Assembly: GCA_041649995.1 (NCBI GenBank)
Contig: JBAZMA010000002.1
Coordinates: 157,038 to 221,037, forward strand
Reading direction: 5' to 3'
Length of the DNA stretch: 64,000 nt
Source of the DNA: JBAZMA01 sp041649995
GTDB taxonomy: Bacteria; Omnitrophota; Gorgyraeia; Velamenicoccales; Velamenicoccaceae
The notes below the pieces were generated by a model, which worked only from the letters and a program-made list of their open reading frames with translations, did not search any database and was not told the origin of the DNA. A program made the position numbers and the translations under genes. Of the stretch, positions 9,615-18,005 are shown one piece after another (position 1 is the first letter of the stretch; the number at the start of each line of letters is the position of its first letter).

Positions 9615-10672
9615 AGGGACCGGCGATCCGGACAATTATGGTCGTGGCGGGTCAGAGCGGAGGCCATATCTTTCCGGCTGTGGCCTTTTGTCAGCAGGTC
9701 GAAGAGAGCGCCCGGCCCGTGAAGGTCATTTTTGTCACGGCCAAGAGCCATGGCCTGGAAGAATTTCTTTCTCCCGGTGTTGACACGCGAATTTGGCACA
9801 CGCGGCGCAGCCCCATGGGGATCTTGCGGCTGTTTTTGAAAACCGCCGGCATTTTATGGAAAGAGAAGCCGGATGCGGTCATCGGCTTTGGGGGTTACAT
9901 GACGGTGCCTTTTGTCGTGCTGGGCCGCCTGGCAGGGGCCTTTGTCGTAATCCATGAACAGAACGTCTCTTTGGGAAGGGCCAACAGGTTTCTTTCGTTC
10001 TGGGCGGACAGGATCGTTGTTTCTTTTTCCAGGACTCAGACTGCCTTCGGCAGAAATAACAGAAAGGTTGTTCTGGCCCGTTACCCTGTGCGCAAGGGGA
10101 TGGTCCGTCAGGACCGCAGGCAGGCCCTGGCTTCTCTGGGTTTGCCGGATGGGTATTTTACGGTCCTGGTCGCCGGCGGCAGTCAGGGGAGCCGCCGCCT
10201 CAACGAGACATTCGTCGAAGCCCTGAAGATGAATCAAAACAGAGCGCGTATCCAGGTCATCCATCTGGCGGGCCGACAGGACGAGTCTGAGGTCCGCAAG
10301 GCCTATCAGGAGATGAACGCTCAGGCCAAAGTCTTTGCCTTTCTTTCGCGGATGGATTGCGCTTACTCGGCGGCGGATCTTATTGTGGCTCGTTCAGGCG
10401 CCGGAAGCGTCCAGGAGATCATTCTTTTCGGGCTTCCGTCGATTCTGGTGCCTTATCCCTATGCCGGGGGACATCAGGTGGAAAACGCGAAGGTCCTGGC
10501 TGAGAAGGGAGCGGCATTAATGGTGGAGGAAAAGCGCCTGAATCCTTCTGTTTTGAACGGTCTTTTGAATATTTTTTTGGACGATCCCATGAGGCGCAAA
10601 ACCATGTCCGCCCTGGCGCGCTCATTGGAAGAGAACGCGCAGGAAACGACGCTGATGGATGTCATCCCATGA
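9611..10672 (+). CDS. murG: Lipid II synthase MurG (GT28 GlcNAc transferase)
   Basis: Peripheral membrane glycosyltransferase that adds GlcNAc to lipid I. 353 residues in two Rossmann domains. The first G-loop is GQSGGHIFPA (from Gly14), a variant of the usual GGTGGH. GFGGYMTVP, HEQNVSLGRANR, the second loop GGSQGS, and ARSGAGSVQEI plus PYPYAGGHQ, which bind UDP-GlcNAc, are all present. It overlaps ftsW upstream and the metallopeptidase gene downstream, so all three are probably co-translated. Confidence 0.96.
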   Translation: MKGPAIRTIMVVAGQSGGHIFPAVAFCQQVEESARPVKVIFVTAKSHGLEEFLSPGVDTRIWHTRRSPMGILRLFLKTAGILWKEKPDAVIGFGGYMTVPFVVLGRLAGAFVVIHEQNVSLGRANRFLSFWADRIVVSFSRTQTAFGRNNRKVVLARYPVRKGMVRQDRRQALASLGLPDGYFTVLVAGGSQGSRRLNETFVEALKMNQNRARIQVIHLAGRQDESEVRKAYQEMNAQAKVFAFLSRMDCAYSAADLIVARSGAGSVQEIILFGLPSILVPYPYAGGHQVENAKVLAEKGAALMVEEKRLNPSVLNGLLNIFLDDPMRRKTMSALARSLEENAQETTLMDVIP

Positions 10673-11490
10673 AAATTTTGAATACGATACCCCTCATTCT
10701 TATGGCCGCGCTATTGTTTTTTTCGGCCGCCGGCCCGGTCGGGGCCTACGATTTCAAGGAGGAGAAGAGCACGCATTTCATTGTCTATTACGACAAGAGC
10801 GTTTCTTCTGATTTTGTCCGCACGGTCCTGGATCACATGGAACGTTATTATAACGAACTGACTCAGAAGCTGGGGTTGGTGCGGCATGATTATTGGACAT
10901 GGGACAAGCGGGCCAAGATCTATCTTTATCCAGACCAGGAGACCTATATCAGGGAAACAGGCCAGCCTTCCTGGTCCGGCGGGGTCGCGGCCTATGATCA
11001 GAAAACCATATGGACCTTTCCGAGAGAATCGGGTTTTTTTGATTCTCTCCTGCCTCATGAGATCGGACACATTGTGTTGCGGGAGGCTATCGGTTCCCGG
11101 CGCGTTCCCTTATGGTTCGAGGAAGGGATTGCCTCCTATCTGGAACAGGCCAAGCGCTATGGCGCCCAAAAGAAAGTCCTGGATGCCATGGCTTCCAAGA
11201 CTTTTATCCCCTTAGAACAGCTTTCCCTCATGGATTCGGCTTCTCTCCAGTCCCCGTTGACGGATGTTTCCCTGTTTTACGCGGAAGCCGTTTCCGTCGT
11301 GAATTTTCTTATTGAAAAATACGGCGTGGATAAATTCGGTTATTTATTCCGCAAGATCCGCGAGGGCCTTCCTTTCGATAGCGCCCTGGCCTATGCCTAT
11401 TTTGAAATCCGCAGCACCGCGGATTTGGGAACGTATTGGGAAAATTCTTTGAAGCAAAAAATGCGGCAGACAAGCGGGACGGTGTTATGA
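10669..11490 (+). CDS. Exported gluzincin metallopeptidase (peptidase MA-like) inside the dcw cluster
   Basis: 273-residue protein with a clear signal peptide: basic start, hydrophobic core, and likely cleavage near residue 26 after VGA. It is therefore periplasmic or surface located. HEIGH at 130-134 gives two zinc ligands and the catalytic Glu; WFEEGIA follows, with Glu152 the probable third ligand. This matches the peptidase-MA-like (gluzincin) pattern. It overlaps murG by 4 bases and murC by 4 bases, so it is built into the operon. Its substrate is unknown; a wall-related role is inferred from position only. Confidence 0.8.
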   Translation: MKILNTIPLILMAALLFFSAAGPVGAYDFKEEKSTHFIVYYDKSVSSDFVRTVLDHMERYYNELTQKLGLVRHDYWTWDKRAKIYLYPDQETYIRETGQPSWSGGVAAYDQKTIWTFPRESGFFDSLLPHEIGHIVLREAIGSRRVPLWFEEGIASYLEQAKRYGAQKKVLDAMASKTFIPLEQLSLMDSASLQSPLTDVSLFYAEAVSVVNFLIEKYGVDKFGYLFRKIREGLPFDSALAYAYFEIRSTADLGTYWENSLKQKMRQTSGTVL

Positions 11491-12857
11491 ACGCGCAGCT
11501 CACAGAGGGCCAAGAGGTCCATTTTATCGGCATAGGCGGCATTGGCGTCAGCGGCCTCGCTCAATTGGCCTTAAAGTATGGATATAAGGTGTCCGGTTCA
11601 GACGTAAGGCGGTCGGCGGTCACCGACAAACTTTCCGGCCTGGGCGCGCGGATCCATATCGGTCATCAGGCCGAATATGTCCAGGGGTGCGCCCTTGTTG
11701 TTTATTCCTCGGCCATACGCCCGGACAACCCGGAACGCCGGGAGGCCTTGCGCCGGGGGATCCCTGTTATCCGCAGGGCTGAATTTTTGAGCGACCTTAT
11801 GCAGGATAAAACCGTCATTACCGTTACGGGGGCTCATGGAAAGACCACGACGTCGTCTATGGCGGCCAAATTGCTTCTGACGGCCGGCCTGAATCCCACG
11901 GTCGCCGTGGGGGGCATCCTGAGGGAAGACGGAGATAATATGAAGTTCGGGGACAGCCCGTATTTTGTGGCGGAGGCGGATGAAAGCGACGGAACCTTTT
12001 TGTGTTACGAACCGACCTATTCGCTGATCACCAACATCGATCAGGAACATCTGGATCATTACGGGACGTATGAGAATCTTTTGAAGGCTTTCGAGACATT
12101 TGCCGGGCAGACAAAGCCGCAGGGTTGCGTGATCTATTGTTCCGAAGACCGCGTTCTCTCAGACATTGTCCTTAAAAGCGGGGCGCGGTCTGTCTCTTAC
12201 GGCCAGGGGGGCGAGGTCTGCGCCAGGAATATTTCTTTCGCCGCCTGCCGCCTTTCTTTTGATTGCGTTTTTGGCGACGATGTTGTCGGACCGGTTTCCA
12301 TGAGCCTTATCGGCAGGCACAATGTGTCCAACGCCCTGGCTATCGCGGCCCTGGGAAGGGAGCTGGGCCTTGATTTTGGCGTAATCCAGAGGGCGTTGCG
12401 GGAATTCAAGGGTGTGGAGCGGCGTTTTCAGATCAAGTATGAGACCAAAGACATCTGCGTCGTGGATGATTACGCCCATCATCCTACGGAGATCGAGGCC
12501 ACCATTTCTTCGGCAAAGTTATGCGGCCGCGGCCGCGTGGTCGTCGTTTTTCAGCCGCATCGTTTCAGCCGGACCCGTCTTCTGCTGGAGAGGTTCTCCA
12601 AAAGCTTTCTCCACTGCGACGAATTGTTTATTACCGACATCTACGGTGCCGGCGAGGACCCTTTGGAGGGCGTGACAGCCGGCGCCCTCACCCAAAAAGT
12701 CAGGCAGGAGCTTTCTGTTCCTGTCACCTATTCGCCAAGAGACGGCCTCGTGGAGGAGGTTTTGTCCCGGGTCCGGACAAACGACCTCGTCCTTTTCCTG
12801 GGCGCCGGGGATATCACAAAGGTCAGCGATGAATTTGCCAAACGCCTTCAAAGGTAA
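11487..12857 (+). CDS. murC: UDP-MurNAc:L-alanine ligase MurC
   Basis: Adds the first amino acid (L-Ala) to UDP-MurNAc. 456 residues. FIGIGGIGVSGLA forms the N-terminal nucleotide fold, the ATP loop GAHGKT is at 115-120, and YAHHPTEIEAT and FQPHRFSRT are MurC C-domain motifs. The open frame extends further upstream, but the ATG at 11487 overlaps the previous stop as ATGA and gives the normal N-terminus. The 3' end overlaps murB by 29 bases. Confidence 0.96.
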   Translation: MNAQLTEGQEVHFIGIGGIGVSGLAQLALKYGYKVSGSDVRRSAVTDKLSGLGARIHIGHQAEYVQGCALVVYSSAIRPDNPERREALRRGIPVIRRAEFLSDLMQDKTVITVTGAHGKTTTSSMAAKLLLTAGLNPTVAVGGILREDGDNMKFGDSPYFVAEADESDGTFLCYEPTYSLITNIDQEHLDHYGTYENLLKAFETFAGQTKPQGCVIYCSEDRVLSDIVLKSGARSVSYGQGGEVCARNISFAACRLSFDCVFGDDVVGPVSMSLIGRHNVSNALAIAALGRELGLDFGVIQRALREFKGVERRFQIKYETKDICVVDDYAHHPTEIEATISSAKLCGRGRVVVVFQPHRFSRTRLLLERFSKSFLHCDELFITDIYGAGEDPLEGVTAGALTQKVRQELSVPVTYSPRDGLVEEVLSRVRTNDLVLFLGAGDITKVSDEFAKRLQR

Positions 12858-13734
12858 AGTGAAGACAGGGTGCGTTCTGGCGGCCCACACCACGCTTAAG
12901 ATCGGTGGAAAGGCCGCCGGCTGGTATGAGCCGAAAGACCGGGCGGAATTGTCCTTTTTTTTGAAATCCATTTCCCGCGATATCCCTGTTTTTCCCGTGG
13001 GTTGCGGAAGCAATCTGCTCGTCAAGGACGGACCTGTCAAAAAGTTGTTTGTCCGCCTTGGGAGGCCGGATTTCTGCCGTCTGGATGTGCAGGGAAAACG
13101 GGTCGAAGCGGGAGGGGGCTTAAAACTTTCCGTTCTGGTCCGGTTATTGACGGAACTGGGCTTTACGGGGCATGAGTTTTTGGCCGGGATTCCCGGAACC
13201 CTGGGAGGGGCCGTGGCCATGAATGCCGGGGCCAGGACTGACAGCCGGGATGCCGGGACTTATCGCGAGATGAAAGATATCCTCGAATCCTTAACCGTTG
13301 TGAACCGCAGGGGCGAGATTCTGCGCATACCGCGCAAAGCCGCGCGATTGACCTATCGAGGGTCTTGCCTGGGGGCTTACATTGTTTTGGGCGCAACGCT
13401 GAAACTTAAAAAAGGAAAGCGGGATATCATCCGTTCGCGTATCCGGCAGATCCTGGACAACCGGCGGCGCTTTCAGGACCTGTCCTTTCCCAGCGCGGGA
13501 AGTTTTTTTAAGAATCCCGGAGAGGGGAAAACAGCCGGACAGCTGATCGACGCCTGCGGGCTTAAGGGCCTGGGCGTGGGCGGGGCTTTTGTCAGCGTTA
13601 AACACGCGAATTTTATCGTCAATAAAGGCGGGGCCAGTTGCAGGGATGTCATAAAGCTCATGGAAATTATCCGGAAAACCGTGTATAATCGTTACAAAAT
13701 CATGCTTGATCCGGAGGTAAAAATTGTCAATTAG
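12829..13734 (+). CDS. murB: UDP-N-acetylenolpyruvoylglucosamine reductase MurB
   Basis: FAD- and NADPH-dependent reduction of the enolpyruvyl group to give UDP-MurNAc. 301 residues, type-I length. HTTLKIGG and VGCGSNLLV bind FAD, and IPGTLGGAVAMNAGA is the substrate loop. Ser225 in AGSFFKNP is the likely proton donor and Glu296 near the C-terminus completes the site. It starts inside the last codons of murC, and its own last codons contain the ribosome-binding site for ddl. Confidence 0.95.
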   Translation: MNLPNAFKGKVKTGCVLAAHTTLKIGGKAAGWYEPKDRAELSFFLKSISRDIPVFPVGCGSNLLVKDGPVKKLFVRLGRPDFCRLDVQGKRVEAGGGLKLSVLVRLLTELGFTGHEFLAGIPGTLGGAVAMNAGARTDSRDAGTYREMKDILESLTVVNRRGEILRIPRKAARLTYRGSCLGAYIVLGATLKLKKGKRDIIRSRIRQILDNRRRFQDLSFPSAGSFFKNPGEGKTAGQLIDACGLKGLGVGGAFVSVKHANFIVNKGGASCRDVIKLMEIIRKTVYNRYKIMLDPEVKIVN

Positions 13735-14671
13735 CTCCTGCCGCATCGGTGTCATGATGGGGGGATGCTCTTCGGAAAGAGAGATTTCCCTGAAATCAGG
13801 CGCCGCTGTTTTTCAGGCCTTGCGGGAAAAGAACCTTGCGGTTTTCGCCCTGGATGTCCGCAAGGAAACAGAGGAAGAAATCCGCAGGCTTCTCAACAGC
13901 CATCCCGTGGATGTTGTTTTTGTCGCTATGCATGGCGGTTTCGGCGAGGACGGACGACTGCAGGAAATACTGGAAAAGATCGGCGTTCCCTACACGGGTC
14001 CTGAATCCGGGGCCAGCCGCAAGGCCATGGATAAAATCGTTTCACGCGGATTATTTCTCAGGGCGGGCCTGCGCGTATCTTCCTGTGTCGTTCTGGAACA
14101 AGGCAGAGGTATTCCTTTTCGTTGCCGTTGGGGCCGTTTTCCGCGCGTCGTGAAACCGGCGGCTGAGGGGTCCAGCATCGGCATCACTTTTGTGAAAAAA
14201 AGCGGGGATTTGCCGCTTGCCCTGAAAGAGGCGTTCCGCTGGGGGCCGCGGGTCTTGATGGAGGAATTCCTGGACGGCACGGAAGTGACGGTTTCGGTAC
14301 TGGACGGGCAGGCTCTGCCCATTGTCGAGATCAGGCCTAAAAAAGGATTTTTTGATTACGAAGCCAAATATCAGAAGGGCTTGACGGAATATGTGGTCCC
14401 CGCGCCGCTGGAAGCGTCCTTGTCCGCCAGGATCCAGGCGGACGCGGTAGCCGCTTATCGCGCCCTGGGCTGCCGCCATCAATCGCGCGTAGATATGATC
14501 GTCAGGGGTAAGACACCCTATATTCTTGAGGTTAATACCATACCCGGAATGACGGAAACAAGCCTTTTTCCAAAAGCGGCCGCTGCCGCGGGAATGAATT
14601 TTCCTGAATTATGCTGGCGGCTGGTGGAAATGGCGTATCAGCCCGGGCTCAAAAGCGCTCATCAAATTTGA
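13724..14671 (+). CDS. ddl: D-alanine-D-alanine ligase Ddl
   Basis: ATP-grasp ligase that makes the D-Ala-D-Ala dipeptide used by MurF. 315 residues. MMGGCSSEREISLKSG, HGGFGEDG and YTGPESGASRKAMDK are N-terminal signatures, and LEVNTIPGMTE is the C-terminal metal-binding strand. The start is TTG, supported by a good GGAGG about 6 bases upstream inside the end of murB. A later ATG would remove conserved residues. Confidence 0.94.
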   Translation: MSISSCRIGVMMGGCSSEREISLKSGAAVFQALREKNLAVFALDVRKETEEEIRRLLNSHPVDVVFVAMHGGFGEDGRLQEILEKIGVPYTGPESGASRKAMDKIVSRGLFLRAGLRVSSCVVLEQGRGIPFRCRWGRFPRVVKPAAEGSSIGITFVKKSGDLPLALKEAFRWGPRVLMEEFLDGTEVTVSVLDGQALPIVEIRPKKGFFDYEAKYQKGLTEYVVPAPLEASLSARIQADAVAAYRALGCRHQSRVDMIVRGKTPYILEVNTIPGMTETSLFPKAAAAAGMNFPELCWRLVEMAYQPGLKSAHQI

Positions 14672-14735
14672 AACAGGGGGAGGGCGGAGAAAGGCCCCGC
14701 GTTTACGCTGCGTTCTGTTTTGAAAAGACCGATTT

Positions 14736-15530
14736 ATGGCAAAGAAAAAGAAAACTTATAATTTTTGGCCTTTTTTCCTTTTGGTGATCCTTCCGCTGGC
14801 CGCGATCGGACTTTCCAGCCTGGCGATTGTCAAGGGTGTCTGTGGATACGTGACGACCTCCCATTATTTTCGCATACGGGAATTGCGCGTGGAGGGCTTG
14901 AACGATCAGCGTTATCTGGCTTCGATCAGGGATGATGTCGTAGGGTCCAATATTTTTCGCGTCGATGCCGCGGATCTGGCCTCCAGGATCAAGAGGCGTT
15001 TTCCGAATTTCTACAGCGTGAGCGTCAGCCGGATCCTTCCATCCCAGCTTTTGATCGTCGCCAGGGAGCGGCTTCCGGTGGCCTGGGTTAAAGGTGACCC
15101 ATCCTATCTGCTGGATGCCAACGGCGTGATTGTGGGTGTCAGCCATGGCCCCGCGCCTTCTTTGCCGCTTTTGACCGGCGTGGCAGGCCCTGCGGGGTCA
15201 TTGAAAACGGGGTCGCCGTACCCTTCCAGGGGTCTGCACAAACCCCTGCTTTTGGCCAAGATCATCAAGATGCATTCTTCCCGGATCCGGCATTCTATTT
15301 CCGGCGCGCCTGTGGAAGTCGAAAGTATCAACGCGGCTGATCCGAACGAGTTGTCCTTTGATCTGGCGCCGGATCATATCGAGGTCAAGGTCGGAGACAG
15401 GAATTTCGACAGCCGGATCGCGTTATTGCCGGCGATTCTCAAGACAATTTCCGAAGACAGGGGTCGAATCAAATACATTGATCTGCGCCCCCGCGAACCC
15501 GTTGTGGCGACCAAGGATTCCAAAAAATAA
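14736..15530 (+). CDS. ftsQ: Cell-division protein FtsQ/DivIB
   Basis: 264-residue bitopic protein: a lysine-rich cytoplasmic end (MAKKKKT), one membrane helix at about 11-32, a POTRA-like domain (YFRIRELRVEGL, roughly 40-110) and a beta domain. FtsQ joins the FtsBL complex to the divisome. Identity rests on architecture and on position between ddl and ftsA, since primary sequence is poorly conserved. Starts 64 bases after ddl; ends 3 bases before ftsA. Confidence 0.85.
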   Translation: MAKKKKTYNFWPFFLLVILPLAAIGLSSLAIVKGVCGYVTTSHYFRIRELRVEGLNDQRYLASIRDDVVGSNIFRVDAADLASRIKRRFPNFYSVSVSRILPSQLLIVARERLPVAWVKGDPSYLLDANGVIVGVSHGPAPSLPLLTGVAGPAGSLKTGSPYPSRGLHKPLLLAKIIKMHSSRIRHSISGAPVEVESINAADPNELSFDLAPDHIEVKVGDRNFDSRIALLPAILKTISEDRGRIKYIDLRPREPVVATKDSKK

Positions 15531-15533
15531 GGA

Positions 15534-16793
15534 ATGAACATGCGTCTGTTGAAGAGCGTGAAGGTGCCCGGAAAGAATTCGTTTTGCGCCCTGGATGTCG
15601 GTTCTCATAAATTGACCGTCGCCTTTGCCGTTATCGGCGGCCAGGAAGGCCTGGGCAACATCCTCATAGAATCTTCTCCGGCCAAGGGGATCTTTAAGGG
15701 GGTCGTCAATGACCTGGCCCTTTTTTCGGAAACGATCCGCCGGGCTCTCGGAAAAATGGAAACGCGCTGCGGTCAGAAGATTCCTCGCGTGTCCGTGAGC
15801 ATTAACGGCAATTATATCCAGGCTCGCCACAGCGTGGCCGCCGTGGCCCTCGCGGAGCACGGAATGCGCTGTATTACCAAGAGGGATGTCGGACGATTGA
15901 ACCAGCAGACAAAGACCCTGGGCCTGGAGCTGGATGAATATCTTTTGCACCAGTATCCTCAAGGGTATTCCATCGACCGGCACAATATGACCCTTAATCC
16001 CGTGGGTCTTCATGGGCGTAAGCTTGAAGAGGATCTTTTGCTCGTTACGGCTGCGGCCTCGCATGTCGAGAACATTGTCCGGGCCGTGGAACAGGCCGGA
16101 TGTGATGTTGAAAATTGCGTATACGCGGGGATCGCGGCGGCCCATGCGGTCCTGACGCCTGAGGAGAGGGAAAAGGGCGTCGTGCTCGTGGATATCGGCG
16201 AAACGCTGACAGGCGTCCTGGTGTATAAAGAAGACGTCGCCCGGCATATGAGCATCCTGTCTTTTGGAGGCAGGAATATTTCCGAGATCGTTTCTCAATT
16301 CTGCGGTTTGTCCCTGGAGGCCGCCGACGAACTGAAAAGGAATTCTCTGGAGCTGACCTCGGAGGAGGCCGGCTCCGAAGAAGTCCTGGTCCGCTCGGAT
16401 AATGTTTATCGCAGCGTTAAGAAGGCCGAACTCGCGGGCGTGATTGCGCCAGAAATAGAAAAGTTCCTGGAAACGCTCAAAAGCCGTATTGCCGAAAGCG
16501 GACTGGAGCGTGTTTTGTCTTACAAGGTTGTTGTCGTTGGAGGCTTGAGCCTCCAGGAAGGCCTTTTGGAAAAGATGGAACGCGCCCTGGGCATGCCGGT
16601 CCGTTTAGGCCTGCCTCGAAGCCTGAACCAGACTTCTCTCTCTCAAGCCCCCCTGTATGCCTCTGCCGTCGGATTACTTGAAATGCAGCTGGAGGACCAC
16701 CGGCGCAGGAGCTTTCCTTCCCAGGCCCAGGATAAGGCCCCATGGCGCAAGCTCGGGGATTATCTGGCCGACCTCTATCACGATTACTTCTAG
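15534..16793 (+). CDS. ftsA: Cell-division protein FtsA (actin-like)
   Basis: Actin-fold ATPase that tethers FtsZ filaments to the membrane and recruits later divisome proteins. 419 residues. CALDVGSHKLTVAFA is the phosphate-1 loop, VLVDIGETLTGVLVY the phosphate-2 region, and VVVGGLSLQEGL the adenosine motif. The C-terminus (KLGDYLADLYHDYF) could form the membrane-targeting amphipathic helix. In most bacteria ftsZ follows directly; here the cluster stops and repeat mosaic R1 begins within a few bases. Confidence 0.93.
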   Translation: MNMRLLKSVKVPGKNSFCALDVGSHKLTVAFAVIGGQEGLGNILIESSPAKGIFKGVVNDLALFSETIRRALGKMETRCGQKIPRVSVSINGNYIQARHSVAAVALAEHGMRCITKRDVGRLNQQTKTLGLELDEYLLHQYPQGYSIDRHNMTLNPVGLHGRKLEEDLLLVTAAASHVENIVRAVEQAGCDVENCVYAGIAAAHAVLTPEEREKGVVLVDIGETLTGVLVYKEDVARHMSILSFGGRNISEIVSQFCGLSLEAADELKRNSLELTSEEAGSEEVLVRSDNVYRSVKKAELAGVIAPEIEKFLETLKSRIAESGLERVLSYKVVVVGGLSLQEGLLEKMERALGMPVRLGLPRSLNQTSLSQAPLYASAVGLLEMQLEDHRRRSFPSQAQDKAPWRKLGDYLADLYHDYF

Positions 16794-16796
16794 CTT

Positions 16797-17240
16797 AGTA
16801 AATCTCAAGCCCAAAGCATAAAAACAATTAAGAATTAAGAATGAAGAATTGAACCTTGATCAATGGGCGGTGTCTTCGACCTTCGGTCTTCTGACTTCGG
16901 TCCTCTGATTTCGGACTTCTGAATTCAGACGTCAGATTTCCGAATTCCGATTTCTGGCTTCCAGCTTCGTTTTTGCCATAAGCCCTTAGCCATACGCTCT
17001 AAGCCCATTCTTCATTTTTCATTCTTAATTGTCTTTCGTCCTTCGTGCTTTCGTGCTTTCGTCTTCGGTTCTGTGGACCATGGACTATGGTCTAGGGACT
17101 ATCTCGTCCTTCGTGTTTTCGTCCATCGGCACGTCCCCACGTCCTAGCATTCGAAGGATGCGAACGTCCTCACGGTCATCGTCCCTCGGTTTCTATGGAA
17201 TATGGATTGTGGCCTGCGGACTGATTCTGTTGTGTTACTA
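16797..17240 (+). repeat. Intergenic repeat mosaic R1 (forward orientation)
   Basis: The gap of about 510 bases between ftsA and yggS is filled by a mosaic of degenerate short-word blocks. In order: an A/T block built on ATTAAGAATGAAGAATTGAA; a TTCGGTCTTCTGATTTCGG block; a CATAAGCCCTTAGCCATACG block; a TTCGTCCTTCGTGCTTTCG block; a GTGGACCATGGACTATGG block; and a longer unit at about 17129-17191 containing GCATTCGAAGGATGC. The same blocks recur in R2, R3 and R4. Bases 16841-16978 match R2 in inverted orientation with about two mismatches. An open frame through it has low-complexity, repeat-derived composition and is not accepted as a gene. Confidence 0.9.
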
Positions 17241-17261
17241 AGGTTCATAAGTCCCAACTCG

Positions 17262-17290
17262 TTGACACTCACAAAGTTTTGTGTTAATTT
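17262..17290 (+). promoter_or_regulatory. Sigma-70-type promoter for yggS-proC
   Basis: TTGACA (17262-17267), a 17-base spacer, then TAATTT (17285-17290). The predicted transcript would start near 17297, about 7 bases before the yggS ATG, and no Shine-Dalgarno is visible. The mRNA would therefore be nearly leaderless. The promoter lies just outside repeat R1. Confidence 0.75.
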
Positions 17291-17303
17291 ACCCTGTATT
17301 CAA

Positions 17304-18005
17304 ATGATAGAAAACAATATCCTGGAGTGTCAGGGGCGAATCCATGAGGCCCTGGCCAGGGCAGGCTGCCCGGACAGGCGCGTGACGTTGATTGCGGTGA
17401 CCAAAAACGTGCCTGTTAAGGATATCTGTCAGGCGGTGGAGGCGGGAATCCTGGATTTTGGGGACAACAGAGTCCAGGAGGCTTTGGAAAAACATTCCGC
17501 TCTCCAGGCGTATGCGTCCGGCAAAGGCCTGCGTTTGATCCGTCATATGATCGGGCATCTACAGACCAATAAGGCCGGCCAGGCCGTCGGGATGTTCGAC
17601 CTGATTCATTCCGTTGACAGTTTGAAGCTGGCGCGGGAGATCGACAAACAGGCTTTGCGTCTTGGAAAAGTCCAGGATATGCTGCTTGAGGTCAATGTTT
17701 CACAGGAAAAAAGCAAATTTGGATTTTCTCCGCAAACCCTGGAGACGGAGTTTGAGGCGGTCTGCGGCCTGCGATACGTGCGCGTGCGCGGCCTGATGAC
17801 TGTGGCTCCGATGGCTGTTGATCCTCAGAGCGCGCGGCCGGTGTTCAGAGGGTTGCGTCTTTTGAAAGAGAAACTGGAGCGGGCCTCAAACAAGGCGTTG
17901 GAATTTCTGTCTATGGGTATGTCGGATGATTTTGAAGTGGCTGTGGAGGAAGGCGCCAATATGGTGCGCCTGGGACGCGCGATTTTCACCCAAGGGAGGC
18001 CATGA
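17304..18005 (+). CDS. yggS: PLP homeostasis protein YggS/YlmE family
   Basis: 233-residue alanine-racemase-fold protein that binds pyridoxal phosphate and affects amino-acid and PLP balance; it has no established enzyme activity. Lys34 in LIAVTKNVP is the PLP lysine, FGDNRVQEA and HMIGHLQTNK are family motifs, and SMGMSDDFEVAVEEGA is the phosphate-binding signature. The ATG at 17304 is chosen because upstream in-frame sequence belongs to the repeat. The stop overlaps proC by 4 bases. In many bacteria this gene lies just after ftsZ, which strengthens the case that ftsZ once stood here. Confidence 0.93.
   Translation: MIENNILECQGRIHEALARAGCPDRRVTLIAVTKNVPVKDICQAVEAGILDFGDNRVQEALEKHSALQAYASGKGLRLIRHMIGHLQTNKAGQAVGMFDLIHSVDSLKLAREIDKQALRLGKVQDMLLEVNVSQEKSKFGFSPQTLETEFEAVCGLRYVRVRGLMTVAPMAVDPQSARPVFRGLRLLKEKLERASNKALEFLSMGMSDDFEVAVEEGANMVRLGRAIFTQGRP

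Noticed and set aside
16797..17240. CRISPR array
   Set aside because: Repeat words are degenerate, of unequal length and without regular unique spacers; no cas genes are nearby.
17029..17241. Open frame inside R1 rich in Ser, Val, Phe and Trp
   Set aside because: It lies wholly within the repeat mosaic, has no ribosome-binding site, and its composition simply reflects the tandem words. Similar frames occur in R2, R3 and R4 on whichever strand carries the same words.
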